Below are positions 26,985 through 36,220 of a stretch of 64,000 bases of DNA, piece by piece. Positions within the stretch are counted from its first letter, which is position 1, and each line of letters starts with the position of its first letter. The notes beneath the pieces were generated by a model. That model was not told where the DNA came from. It ran no database searches and saw only the letters and a list, made by a program, of their open reading frames with translations. A program made the position numbers and the translations under genes. Origin of the DNA: Gemmatimonadota bacterium (GTDB lineage Bacteria > JBHIER01 > G020348925); the NCBI GenBank assembly GCA_020348925.1, contig CP070758.1:2416874-2480873 (forward strand), given 5' to 3'.

Positions 26985-27023
26985 GATCCTTGAGATTTCA
27001 TCACCTGGGTGCGACAGAAATTC

Positions 27024-27173
27024 GTGTCTCGGTGCCATTCTGGCAAAATTTTATGAAGTGTTCGGGCCCTATTTCGCCAATAGGAGGAGGAGTCATCTCT
27101 TTGATGTAGAGTTTTTACAGAAGAACCCCATGAAGAGTGCAGAGAAAAATTGAGTTTTAAAGGTTTGACCTCA
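27024..27173 (+). repeat. 150-bp palindromic repeat, copy A (degenerate 5' end)
   Basis: Aligns with copies B (28705) and C (29631): shared AAATTTT, GGAG..TCTCTTTGAT, TTTTTACAG, CCCATGAAG, GAGAAAAATT and a terminal TGACCTCATAGAC. The left inverted end is not recognisable here. It lies between korB and the accessory cassette. Confidence 0.65.
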
Positions 27174-27206
27174 TAGACGTATACGAAGTGAAACCACGAG
27201 GACACT

Positions 27207-27869
27207 ATGAAAGTGGCCATCATCGGAGCATCCGGCCAAACAGGGCTGAAACTGGTTCGTGAATCGCTGAGGCGCGGGCACCAGGTGGTGGCGGTGTGCC
27301 GCACCTCGTCTGCAGACAGACTGAAGGAATTTTCCGACAACGGCGGATGCACGGTGATCACTGCCCCAGTGGTGTCCGACCTGGCCACCCTTACCCAGGC
27401 GCTTGCCGGCTGCGATGCTGGGGTAGCCGTTTTGATTTCGGTGCGACGCCTGAGGGCGACTGAACTGGTGAGATCCCTGGCCAAGGCAGCGGCCGCCAAT
27501 GGGGTGAAGCGGCTGGTGTTTACCGCCGGTGAGGTGACTGCCGCGCCTGAAAAGGACGAAACTTTTACCCTGCGGCAACGGATCATGCTTCTGGTATTCA
27601 CACTCATGACGTGGTTTACGCCCTACTCCATGACAGATATGATCGAGGCATCGGTGCTGGTCAGACAACAGCCTGACTGGGATTGGACGATCGTGCGCGC
27701 GCCCACCTTGCGTGAGGAGCCTGGGGTGGGGTACAGGTTATGTGAGATCAATGAGGTCACGGCAAAACACGTTCTGTCCCGAGAGGACTACGCGACCTGC
27801 CTGCTCGATTCCTTGGAGAATCCCGAGCACTACCGCCGCGCCCTGACGGTGGTGTCGGCCGGGGGCTGA
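27207..27869 (+). CDS. NAD(P)-binding protein (NmrA/SDR-like)
   Basis: 220 residues beginning with a Rossmann dinucleotide loop, GASGQTG (residues 7-13), in the atypical SDR/NmrA style; VFTAGEV replaces the classical catalytic tetrad area, so it may be a sensor or reductase of unknown substrate. The gene is richer in G+C than korB and is bracketed by the palindromic repeats, suggesting transfer. Confidence 0.7.
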   Translation: MKVAIIGASGQTGLKLVRESLRRGHQVVAVCRTSSADRLKEFSDNGGCTVITAPVVSDLATLTQALAGCDAGVAVLISVRRLRATELVRSLAKAAAANGVKRLVFTAGEVTAAPEKDETFTLRQRIMLLVFTLMTWFTPYSMTDMIEASVLVRQQPDWDWTIVRAPTLREEPGVGYRLCEINEVTAKHVLSREDYATCLLDSLENPEHYRRALTVVSAGG

Positions 27870-28015
27870 GGATCGTGTGGTGAAGACCAGAGTCAGCCAT
27901 CAAGATGCAAGTGAAGGGGAACGCCCGACCAGTGGCTGCAGGGACGCGTTGAACGCGCGCCCCTGAGCCCGATGTTCGGTGACCCAGGCGTAATCGACGG
28001 AAGGAGTGAACGACA

Positions 28016-28570
28016 ATGACCTGCTCTGAGAGTGAAACCGCCTTGAAATATCCGATTGGCCGTTTCACGGTAGAACATCTGGAGAAGCAGACCGACCCGG
28101 CGACTCGGCAGCTGCGGATCGAATCCCTTGCGAAGACTCCATCCTTGTTCGAGTGTGCTGTTGCGGGTTTGACTGAGGAGCAACAGAACGTTCCATACCG
28201 TCCGGGCGGGTGGAGTATACGCCAAGTGGTCCATCATATGGCGGACAGCCATCTCCAAGCATATGCGGTCTTCAAGATGACGCTCACAACTGATAAGCCG
28301 TTGCTCCGGATGTATGACTGTGCGGCTTGGGGGGAGTTCGTGGATGCGCGCACCGGTCCGGTGGCCGCGTCACTCTCGCTCCTGTCGGGTGTTCACGCGC
28401 GATGGGACTTACTTCTGCATTCCATGGATGTTGAGGGGTTCTCGCGCTCTTTCGAGCGCCCAGAATGGGGTGGGCTGATTACCCTGGACAACTTCCTTCA
28501 GATGTTGGACTGGCACCATCGCCATCACCTGGCGCAGGTCACGAATGTGAGGCACAAGCAAGGGCGGTGA
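28016..28570 (+). CDS. DinB/YfiT-family protein (putative metal-dependent thiol transferase)
   Basis: 184 residues. LKYPIGRF near the start and the three His clusters VVHHMADSH, and DWHHRHHLAQV match the YfiT branch of the DinB four-helix bundle, whose members are metal-dependent bacillithiol transferases in Firmicutes. The actual thiol in this organism is unknown. ATG 28016 follows AAGGAG. Between palindromic repeats A and B, in a G+C-richer patch. Confidence 0.8.
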   Translation: MTCSESETALKYPIGRFTVEHLEKQTDPATRQLRIESLAKTPSLFECAVAGLTEEQQNVPYRPGGWSIRQVVHHMADSHLQAYAVFKMTLTTDKPLLRMYDCAAWGEFVDARTGPVAASLSLLSGVHARWDLLLHSMDVEGFSRSFERPEWGGLITLDNFLQMLDWHHRHHLAQVTNVRHKQGR

Positions 28571-28704
28571 GCGCCACTGTGGGCCACCTCACATGCGCCT
28601 GAAGCTGGTGAGCACTGGATTTTAAAGGAACGTCGTTGGTTTGTTGGCACGGCAGCATCACTGTTGACCGACGCATCAAGAAGCCGGGGAAAGTTCCCTA
28701 CTCA

Positions 28705-28853
28705 CGAGGGTCAGGGCTTAACTTCTAAATTTTGAGAGTACAAAGGGACACTCCTCGTAGAAGGGGGAGAGGAGTCGTCTCTTTGATTTCATTTTTACAG
28801 TAGAATCCCATGAAGGGTGCTGAGAAAAATTTATTTTATAGAGTTGACCCTCG
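28705..28853 (+). repeat. 150-bp palindromic repeat, copy B
   Basis: Most complete copy. Terminal inverted repeat CGAGGGTCA (28705-28713) and TGACCCTCG (28845-28853), then inner TAAATTTT pairs. The centre has AGGGACACTCCT pairing with AGGAG...TCTCTTT. It lacks any ORF. The 464-nt gap 28571-29034 otherwise shows nothing convincing. Confidence 0.75.
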
Positions 28854-29034
28854 GAGACGGCTTCGTTTAACATGGTTTTACCCGCAATTGAGTGTGATTG
28901 GAGAAGGATTCGGATGTTATCCACAGACTCTTCCATTCAGTCTGCTTCGAATGAACTCTTCCTGCTCAACTGCCGATAAAATCCTGAGTGTTAAACGTTG
29001 CTCGCAAGATTTCCAGTCAGAGAGGAGGCATATC

Positions 29035-29421
29035 ATGGCAATCCGAATTGTGCGTCTCGGAACCGATAGGTTCAGGGGAGAAGGACTACGCATCGGGACG
29101 GTCAGGCGTCCGCCACGTGGCGTGCCCAAGAGCGAATACGCATCCCAAAATTGGTATGACGTGTGGCTCCCAAACGTTGCACCAACCCACGAACTCATGA
29201 AACTGGGGCGGGCTGCTGAATCCGAGAAAGATTGGAATGTATTTGCCAGGAAATATCGCGCTGAGATGGCCGATCCTGAAAAGAGCAGGATTCTTGATCT
29301 CCTTGCCGCGCTGTCTCACGACGCAAACTTCTCTGTGGGTTGTTACTGCGAGAACGAGGCGCGCTGTCACAGGTCCATCCTGCGCGAGCTGTTGGCCCAG
29401 AGAGAGGCTCAGCTCGAATGA
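29035..29421 (+). CDS. DUF488 family protein
   Basis: 128 residues of DUF488: an N-terminal RIVRLGTDRFRGEGLRIGTVRRPPRGVPK segment and a C-terminal GCYCENEARCHRSIL motif, which holds the family's Cys/His pair. Biochemical role not established. ATG 29035 follows GAGAGGAGG. Located between repeats B and C. Confidence 0.8.
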   Translation: MAIRIVRLGTDRFRGEGLRIGTVRRPPRGVPKSEYASQNWYDVWLPNVAPTHELMKLGRAAESEKDWNVFARKYRAEMADPEKSRILDLLAALSHDANFSVGCYCENEARCHRSILRELLAQREAQLE

Positions 29422-29630
29422 GTCTGAAAGGGGCGCAGCACAACAGGGCCCACCCCCCTGCTGCAGTTGACTCGCTATGGCTCGCAACAGAACAGCCCGT
29501 TCGGCGTACTGGAGAAGTGGGATTGCATGAAAATACGATACGCTATCGATCCAGAGTGCGGAGAACCTCACATTTTTTAAGCACGCGGAATCTGAAGCCG
29601 AAGGAGAAGATGTTTGACAGGGTCCAGCCA

Positions 29631-29780
29631 CGAGGGTCAGGGCTTGAATTTTAAATTTTGACAGTACAGGGAGCCTCCCTTGTAATGGGTCGAAAGGAGC
29701 CATCCCTTTGATTTCATTTTTTGCAGAAGAGTTCCATGAAGAGTGCGGGGAAATATATTGTTTTGAAGGGGTGATCCTCA
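29631..29780 (+). repeat. 150-bp palindromic repeat, copy C
   Basis: CGAGGGTCA at 29631-29639 and TGATCCTCA at 29772-29780 as ends; AAATTTTGACAGTACA near the left, AGGGAGCCTCC pairing with GGAGCCATCCCT in the centre. The covariation between B and C in the central arms supports a folded or palindromic structure. The remainder of 29422-30116 holds the promoter below and nothing else recognised. Confidence 0.75.
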
Positions 29781-29914
29781 TAGACTTTACAAAAAGTCGG
29801 CCCTGTCTGTTTCGTGCGCAGTATCTGGGAGCTTTTCGAAGCGGAGCAATAAGGGGTGGCCTCATTGAAATCGGTCGATCAAACTTTTGTCTGCGAGTCT
29901 TCAAGAAAACCTTC

Positions 29915-29943
29915 TTGACATCATAGATCATGAGCGCTATAAT
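29915..29943 (+). promoter_or_regulatory. Perfect sigma-70 consensus promoter for the DJ-1/PfpI gene
   Basis: TTGACA (29915-29920), 17-nt spacer, TATAAT (29938-29943). The leader would be about 165 nt and contains a 7-bp hairpin CCCAAAC/GTTTGGG at 30039-30055. The nearest gene is 30117. Confidence 0.75.
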
Positions 29944-30116
29944 ATGGACAAAAAGAAAATGCATCGTCAACCCGTTCTCAACCTCCATGTGAGAGCGGAC
30001 ATTTGGAATGGTAACGAGTTTCCGTCGGTGTTTACGTCCCCAAACAGCGTTTGGGAAGGGTGGCGTAGCCGTAACCAAAGAGCGTAATCCGGGAGTCAAC
30101 ACATAAGGAGAGCGAC

Positions 30117-30656
30117 ATGCGGTTGCAAGGGAAAAGAGCGATTGTCCTCGTTGAAAACCAGTACCAGGAGCTTGAAGTCTGGTATCCTTACTACCGGTTA
30201 AAGGAGGAGGGGGTTGAGGTTTTTCTGGTGGGATCGGGGAGTGCGACGGTCTATTCCAGTAAGGTTGGATATCCGGCCGAAGCGGATGTATCTGCCGATG
30301 AAGTGAATATTGCGAAGTTCGATGCCGTCATTATACCAGGTGGCTACGCACCCGATTTCATGCGACGATACCCGGCCATGGTCAAGCTGGTCAAGGACGC
30401 ATACGATCAGGGTAAGATTGTTGCTGCCATTTGTCATGCCGGGTGGATGCTCGTCTCGGCCGGTATTCTCGAAGGGAAAAAGGTGACGTGTTTCTTTGCC
30501 ATCAAGGATGATGTGATCAATGCCGTTGCAGAATACGTGGACGAGGAAGTTGTCAGGGACGGCCGGTTGATCACGTCGCGCAAACCCGATGATCTGCCCG
30601 CCTTCTGTCGGGAACTTATTGCGGCTTTGGAGGGAGAAGGGAAGAGGAGGAAATAG
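30117..30656 (+). CDS. DJ-1/PfpI family protein
   Basis: 179 residues. Conserved nucleophile elbow AAICHAGW with Cys near residue 103, preceded by VIIPGGYAPDF. The fold family includes PfpI proteases, protein deglycases and glyoxalase III. It lies downstream of a perfect consensus promoter. A stress role is likely but the reaction cannot be assigned. Confidence 0.9.
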   Translation: MRLQGKRAIVLVENQYQELEVWYPYYRLKEEGVEVFLVGSGSATVYSSKVGYPAEADVSADEVNIAKFDAVIIPGGYAPDFMRRYPAMVKLVKDAYDQGKIVAAICHAGWMLVSAGILEGKKVTCFFAIKDDVINAVAEYVDEEVVRDGRLITSRKPDDLPAFCRELIAALEGEGKRRK

Positions 30657-30802
30657 AAGGGGAGATTTGGGAAGAGTGGGGATTGGAAGATATGCCAGAG
30701 CGTCTAAGATCCAAAGAAGAGTGAGAAATAGAAAAGCCCTCTTTGCCCTCTCGCACATGTGATGTCCTCTTATTCCCTCTTCACCCCTCTTCATGGTGGA
30801 AC

Positions 30803-32473
30803 ATGAAATCAGATATCGAAATAGCCCAGGCAGCGCACCTTAAGCCCATACGGGAGGTGGCCGCCAGCGCAGGAATCCTGGAGGAGGAAGTCATTCTCTG
30901 CGGAAACCATAAGGCCAAAATTTCCCTGAATCTTCTTGAGCGTTTGAAATCCAAAGGGGATGGTAAACTTGTCGTCATTACGGCGATGACACCGACGGCC
31001 TTGGGTGAGGGAAAAACCACAACGGCTGTCGGGCTGTCCATGGCATTGACCAGACTCGGTATCTCCTCCATTGTTACTCTGAGAGAACCATCCTTGGGAC
31101 CGGTGTTCGGTTTGAAGGGGGGAGCTGCCGGTGGGGGGTCTGCCCAGGTCCTCCCCATGGAGGAGATCAATCTTCATTTTACCGGCGATATGCATGCCGT
31201 TACGAGCGCCCACAATCTTGTCTCGGCCGTGATCGATAATCATATCTATCAGGGCAATGCCATGGATATCGATCCGACGCAAGTGGTGTTTCCCAGGGCC
31301 ATGGACATGAACGATCGGGCCTTACGAGATATCGTCGTTGCCCTGGGTGGGACTCGGCACGGCATTCCACGGGAGGATGCATTCATTATCACGGCCGCTT
31401 CCGAAGTCATGGCCGTGCTCTCGCTGTCAGAAAGTCTCGGGGAACTGAAAGAACGGTTGGGCTCGATCATTGTGGCGTTTACACGGCGGGGAGAACCTGT
31501 CACCGTTGAAGATCTTGCCATTCGCGGCGCCGTAGCCGCACTCTTGAAAAATGCCCTGCAGCCGAACCTGGTACAGACCGTTGAACACACCCCCGCTTTC
31601 GTCCATTGCGGTCCTTTCGCCAATATCGCCCACGGCACGAACAGCGTGGTCGCCACGAAGATGGCGCTCAAACTCGCCGATGTCGTGGTGACAGAAACCG
31701 GTTTCGGCTCCGATCTGGGTGCTGAGAAGTTTTTCCACATCGTCGCACCCCGGGCGGGTTTTCGCGTTCATTGTGTCGTGATTGTGGCTTCCCTGCGAGC
31801 TTTGAAGCTCCACGGAGGCGCCTCAAAAGAACAGATGGGTAAAACATCGATTGCTGCCTTAGAGATGGGTCTGCCCAATCTTCTGCGGCATCTTGAAAAC
31901 ATGAATAAATTTGGGGTGCCGACAGTGGTCGCCCTCAATAGGTTCCCCGGCGATTCCGATGAAGAAGTGAGGTTCTTTACCGAGTACTGTTCCGAGAAAA
32001 ATATCCCCTCCGCCGTGTCGGAAGTGTTCGAGAGAGGGGGGCCAGGGGGGCGCGAATTGGCCCATCTTGTGCATGAGCGGGTCAAGACAAGCGACGGTAC
32101 GTTTTCGAAACTGTACACCTCGAATATTGCCGTCGAGGAGAAGATCAATACAATTGCCAGAGAGATTTACCGGGCCGAGGACATTGTGTATCAGCTTCAG
32201 GCCAAGAGAGATGTTCGGAGAATTGTGGACCTGGGTCTTGATCATCTGCCTGTATGTATGGCGAAAACGCCTCGATCTTTTTCTGATGATCCGAAGATAT
32301 ATGGGGCTCCTGAGGGCTTTTCCGTGACCATTCGCAAAGTGAGCATCTCTGCGGGAGCTGGATTTTTGGTGCCGATAGCGGGTGACATCATGTTGATGCC
32401 CGGCCTCCCGAAACACCCTGCGGCGATGGACATGGATCTCGATGAGGGGGATATGATTTCAGGGCTCTTCTAA
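30803..32473 (+). CDS. fhs: Formate--tetrahydrofolate ligase
   Basis: 556 residues, standard length. ATP-binding TPTALGEGKTTT (about residues 65-76) and EPSLGPVFGLKGGAAGGG, followed by the folate-binding FTGDMHAVTSAHN and conserved DIxPTQVVFPRAMDMNDRALR. Makes 10-formyl-THF from formate and ATP, entering the methyl branch of the Wood-Ljungdahl route or C1 biosynthesis. No other pathway gene adjoins it, so which use applies is open. Confidence 0.97.
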   Translation: MKSDIEIAQAAHLKPIREVAASAGILEEEVILCGNHKAKISLNLLERLKSKGDGKLVVITAMTPTALGEGKTTTAVGLSMALTRLGISSIVTLREPSLGPVFGLKGGAAGGGSAQVLPMEEINLHFTGDMHAVTSAHNLVSAVIDNHIYQGNAMDIDPTQVVFPRAMDMNDRALRDIVVALGGTRHGIPREDAFIITAASEVMAVLSLSESLGELKERLGSIIVAFTRRGEPVTVEDLAIRGAVAALLKNALQPNLVQTVEHTPAFVHCGPFANIAHGTNSVVATKMALKLADVVVTETGFGSDLGAEKFFHIVAPRAGFRVHCVVIVASLRALKLHGGASKEQMGKTSIAALEMGLPNLLRHLENMNKFGVPTVVALNRFPGDSDEEVRFFTEYCSEKNIPSAVSEVFERGGPGGRELAHLVHERVKTSDGTFSKLYTSNIAVEEKINTIAREIYRAEDIVYQLQAKRDVRRIVDLGLDHLPVCMAKTPRSFSDDPKIYGAPEGFSVTIRKVSISAGAGFLVPIAGDIMLMPGLPKHPAAMDMDLDEGDMISGLF

Positions 32474-32577
32474 GCGGAGGACGGCTGATTCCTGGGTAGC
32501 GTGGCTTGGCCGTACAAAATGATTTTAATGCGGTGAGGTCTCTTTTTACACGTCTTTCGTTTTTTTGTAGATTCTTG

Positions 32578-32606
32578 TTGACAGGGGGCGGTGCAAAGAT
32601 TATTTT
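32578..32606 (+). promoter_or_regulatory. Probable promoter of the ferredoxin gene
   Basis: TTGACA at 32578-32583, 17-nt spacer, TATTTT at 32601-32606, about 130 nt before the ferredoxin start. Confidence 0.55.
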
Positions 32607-32736
32607 TGCGGCCAATAGGTTTCGAACTTTTGTTTCGGGTCAGATGGGATTCTGGAGGAGTTCTACAGACGGAATCTGATGAGAGTTCATATGTATAAAA
32701 CAGGCTACACTATTTTTATTCGCAGGAGGTGAGATG

Positions 32737-32925
32737 ATGAGAGCTACAGTCGATGCAGATCTGTGCACGGGGTGTGAACTCTGCGTAGAAACTTGTCCGG
32801 AGATTTTTGAAATGCAGGGTGACGTAGCCGTAGCGACGGTGGATGTGATTCCCGTCGATGCGGTTGAGAGCGCCAGGGAAGCTGCTGAAGAGTGTCCTGT
32901 TGAGGCGATCACTCTTGAGGAATAA
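32737..32925 (+). CDS. [4Fe-4S] ferredoxin
   Basis: 62 residues. One cluster with CTGCELCVETCP and a fourth Cys in EECPVEAI. Low-potential electron carrier, likely partner of KorAB. ATG 32737 (7 nt from GGAGG) is better spaced than ATG 32734. Stands alone with its own promoter. Confidence 0.93.
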   Translation: MRATVDADLCTGCELCVETCPEIFEMQGDVAVATVDVIPVDAVESAREAAEECPVEAITLEE

Positions 32926-33092
32926 CATCGCTCATATGTACCCAATTCGTTGTTGAACAAGAAGACACAAGTATCCTCTCACATATGTGATCCTTGCTCG
33001 GTATCGTTTTCGAACCTGGAGCTCATGTGTGACCACGAAGATATCCGTGTCTGATACCGAACCGATCTGAGGAGAAAGGTCTCTATTTCTGA

Positions 33093-33129
33093 ACACCGCC
33101 CTGCTACATTCGTCGTAGCGGGGCGGTGT
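33093..33129 (+). terminator. Strong 15-bp hairpin between ferredoxin and class II RNR
   Basis: ACACCGCCCTGCTAC pairs with GTAGCGGGGCGGTGT (33093-33107 with 33115-33129, one T-G pair) around a 7-nt loop, followed by GTTTTG. It can terminate ferredoxin transcription or attenuate nrdJ, whose start is 41 nt downstream. The U-tract is weak for a simple terminator. Confidence 0.6.
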
Positions 33130-33170
33130 GTTTTGAAGCGTTCGAATTTCAGTATGATTCTGGGCGGCCC

Positions 33171-35255
33171 ATGAAAAAGTTTACGCACATCCGCAAACGA
33201 GACGGGCGACTCCAGTCGTTCCAGCGCAAGAAAATCACGGCAGCCATCGATGCGGCGCTCAAAGAAGTGGGGATGGCGGATCACGCTCTGGCCGATGCGC
33301 TCTCCCGTGAAACCGTCGATCACCTGCAGGCGAAAAATTTCGCAAAGGTCATTGACCTGGAAAAAGTCCAGGACGCTGTGGAGCACGTGCTCGTCCGGAA
33401 GGATCTTACGGATGCAGCCAAAGCTTACATTCTCTCTCGTCAGAGGCACGCTGATGCCCGTCTGGTGAAAAGGATTTTGGGCGTCGAGGACGAGCTCAAG
33501 TTGAGTCTCAATGCCATTCGAGTCTTGGAAAGACGATATTTGGCGAAGGATACTCACGGTCGGATCGTTGAGAGCCCGTTGGGTATGTTTCAGCGTGTCG
33601 CCAGGGCTGTCGCTGAGCCTGATTTGGATTTTGGAGGGCGAAGTGCTGCGGCCGAGGCGGAAGGAAAATTTCTGGCGCTCATGGCCGATCTCGAATTTTT
33701 CCCCAACTCACCCACCCTCATGAATGGAGGCACGGACGTCGGGCAATTGGCCGCCTGTTTCACGCTGCCCGTCGATGATTCGATGGAGAGTATCTTCGGA
33801 ACGTTGAAACATATGGCCCTCATCCACCAGTCCGGCGGCGGAACAGGATTTTCCTTCAGTCACATAAGACCGAAAGGTGACGTCGTTCAATCGACCCAGG
33901 GCATCGCATCCGGTCCTGTCTCTTTTATGTCCATTTACGATGCAGCCACAGATGTCATTCGCCAGGGGGGGCGTCGCCGCGGTGCAAATATGGGCATACT
34001 CAGGATTGATCACCCTGATATCATGGATTTTATCAATGCCAAACGAAACGGTAATGCCTTTCGAAATTTCAATCTGTCCGTCGCCGTGACAGATGCTTTC
34101 ATGAACTGTCTGCGGCGAAACGGTATGTTTTCTCTGGTCAACCCGCGAACGAGGAAAGTCCAGGGACATGTGAGAGCGCGGGAGATCTTTCGCTCGATGG
34201 TCACGAGCGCTTGGGAAATGGGTGACCCGGGGGTGCTCTTCATTGATACCGTGAATCGCAGGAATCCAACCCCGGCCCTGGGAAAAATGGAGAGCACGAA
34301 TCCCTGCGGGGAAGTCCCTCTGCTGCCCTACGAGAGTTGCAATTTAGGATCGATAAATTTGGCCAGGATGGTTTGCGATGGGGCCATCGACTGGCAAAAG
34401 CTGGAGCGAGTCGTTCGGACGGCCGTGCATTTTCTTGACAATGTCATCGAAGCAAATTCGTTTCCTCTTCCTCAGATTGAATCCGTGACCAAGACGAACC
34501 GTAAAATCGGTCTCGGCGTCATGGGGCTTGCCGACTTGTTTCTGTTACTCGGTGTCCCGTATCATTCTGAGGAGGCGCGCAAGATCGGGACGAACATAAT
34601 GAAATTCATTACCCAAAAAGCTCGGAACGCTTCAGCCGACCTGGGGCGCACGCGCGGATCCTTTCCCCATTTTCAAAAGAGCATTTGGCCGAAACGCGGT
34701 TTTGACGCTCTGCGGAATGCAACCACCACCACGATTGCCCCAACCGGAACCATCAGCCTCATAGCCGGCGCCTCCAGCGGCATTGAACCGCTCTTTGCTC
34801 TGTCCTTTCGCCGCTATATCATGGAGGGGACGGAACTGCAGGAGGTTCATCCTATTTTTGAACGGATGTTGAGAGAGCGCAATATTTACAGTCAGGATCT
34901 TTTGGCCGAAGTGGCGCACACAGGATCCATAAGGGGGATCAAGACCCTGCCCAGAGATGTGCGGAACCTTTTTGTGACGAGTATGGATATCTCGCCCAAG
35001 GAGCATGTGACCATGCAGGCGAGTTTCCAGCGATTTGTGGACAATGCGGTATCGAAAACGGTCAATCTGCCTCAGAACGCCACGCTTGATCACGTTCGGC
35101 ACATCTATCATCTCGCATACACATTGAAATGCAAGGGTATTACGGTCTACCGCTTCGGCAGTAAGCGGGGGCAGCCCGTGTCTTGGGGGCGACCGGAGCT
35201 TGCCTTGGAACCTGAGGAGACGGGGGCATGCTCGCCGGAAAGGTGTTTTTATTGA
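33171..35255 (+). CDS. nrdJ: Class II (adenosylcobalamin-dependent) ribonucleotide reductase
   Basis: 694 residues. An N-terminal ATP-cone (residues 2-90) precedes the catalytic domain. FPNSPTLMNGGTDVGQLAACFTLPVDDSM carries the first active-site Cys, NPCGEVPLLPYESCNLGSINLA is the finger loop with the radical-bearing Cys, and APTGTISLIAGASSGIEPLFAL follows. The C-terminal Cys pair (ACSPERCFY) is the expected re-reduction site. Makes deoxyribonucleotides under aerobic or anaerobic conditions. No cobalamin riboswitch was recognised upstream; only the strong hairpin. Confidence 0.95.
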   Translation: MKKFTHIRKRDGRLQSFQRKKITAAIDAALKEVGMADHALADALSRETVDHLQAKNFAKVIDLEKVQDAVEHVLVRKDLTDAAKAYILSRQRHADARLVKRILGVEDELKLSLNAIRVLERRYLAKDTHGRIVESPLGMFQRVARAVAEPDLDFGGRSAAAEAEGKFLALMADLEFFPNSPTLMNGGTDVGQLAACFTLPVDDSMESIFGTLKHMALIHQSGGGTGFSFSHIRPKGDVVQSTQGIASGPVSFMSIYDAATDVIRQGGRRRGANMGILRIDHPDIMDFINAKRNGNAFRNFNLSVAVTDAFMNCLRRNGMFSLVNPRTRKVQGHVRAREIFRSMVTSAWEMGDPGVLFIDTVNRRNPTPALGKMESTNPCGEVPLLPYESCNLGSINLARMVCDGAIDWQKLERVVRTAVHFLDNVIEANSFPLPQIESVTKTNRKIGLGVMGLADLFLLLGVPYHSEEARKIGTNIMKFITQKARNASADLGRTRGSFPHFQKSIWPKRGFDALRNATTTTIAPTGTISLIAGASSGIEPLFALSFRRYIMEGTELQEVHPIFERMLRERNIYSQDLLAEVAHTGSIRGIKTLPRDVRNLFVTSMDISPKEHVTMQASFQRFVDNAVSKTVNLPQNATLDHVRHIYHLAYTLKCKGITVYRFGSKRGQPVSWGRPELALEPEETGACSPERCFY

Positions 35256-35369
35256 GTTGAAGATTTCAAAGCCACGGAGGCGCGGAGAGGCGCACTGTTG
35301 CGCAGAAGAGAGATCGAAACGGATGTGTGCCGATTCCCTCGGAGAAAACGGATGTGTCGGGAGGTATCA

Positions 35370-36161
35370 TTGAATCTCGGTTTAAAGGGCAGGACGGCTG
35401 TTGTCGGAGGTGCGAGCCAGGGACTGGGCCGGGCGGTGGCCCTGGCCCTGGCACAGGAAGGCATAACCGTTGCTCTGTCCGCCCGCAACGAAGATCGTTT
35501 GAGGGATACAGCCGAGGAGATAGAAAAGACCACGGGTGTTCAGGCTCTCCCCATCCGGGCCGATCACACACAATATGCTGACATCAAAAGAATCGTTGAG
35601 CAGACCATCACGACCTTTGGACGGATCGATATCCTCTTCACGAATACAGGTGGACCTACTCCCGGGACCTTTTTCGATTTCGATGACCGTCAGTGGCAGG
35701 CGGCTTACGAGCAACTCTTGCTGTATGTCGTGCGGATGTGTCGCGAGGTTATACCTCACATGAAGAGACAGAGATGGGGGCGCATTATCAACAATGCGTC
35801 TGTGGCCGTCAAGGAGCCCTATGAGGATCTGTTACTGTCCAACGTTTTTCGTGTGGGTGTTACCAGCTTGGGCAAGACCCTTTCCAGACAGATGGCCCAA
35901 TACAACGTTCTCATAAACACGCTCTGCCCTGGGTTTACCCGGACGGAGCGGGCTATGGCACTGCTTCAAAGACGGGCGGAGGCTCGTAATATTTCATTGG
36001 AAGATATGGAGAAAATAACTGTGAGCGAAATCCCGGTCGGTTTTATACCCTATCCGGAGGGCGTCGCCAGCCTGGTTGTCTTTTTGGCCTCAGAGCGAGC
36101 GTCCAGTCTGACAGGTACGACCATTCAAATTGATGGAGGCCATACGAGGGGTCTTCTTTAG
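35370..36161 (+). CDS. SDR-family oxidoreductase with substituted active site
   Basis: 263 residues, Rossmann fold with GGASQGLG (residues 13-20) and TNTGGP. The catalytic Ser144 is present in NNASVAVKEP, but the usual YxxxK is replaced by SNVFR (residues 157-161). This pattern occurs in a known FabG-like SDR branch, so NAD(P) binding is likely but reduction chemistry uncertain. TTG 35370 is chosen because CGGGAGGT lies 5 nt upstream; upstream ATG 35352 lacks a site. Confidence 0.82.
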   Translation: MNLGLKGRTAVVGGASQGLGRAVALALAQEGITVALSARNEDRLRDTAEEIEKTTGVQALPIRADHTQYADIKRIVEQTITTFGRIDILFTNTGGPTPGTFFDFDDRQWQAAYEQLLLYVVRMCREVIPHMKRQRWGRIINNASVAVKEPYEDLLLSNVFRVGVTSLGKTLSRQMAQYNVLINTLCPGFTRTERAMALLQRRAEARNISLEDMEKITVSEIPVGFIPYPEGVASLVVFLASERASSLTGTTIQIDGGHTRGLL

Positions 36162-36220
36162 GACGTCGGAGCTCCCGATGCGGTTCAATCGTACAACTCC
36201 CAAAAGGAAAAAAGAGAAAG

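Noticed and set aside
27024..29780. Integron attC interpretation of the three palindromic repeats
   Set aside because: No core-site-like GTTRRRY motif or integrase was recognised. The repeats lack typical attC layout, so MITE-like is preferred.
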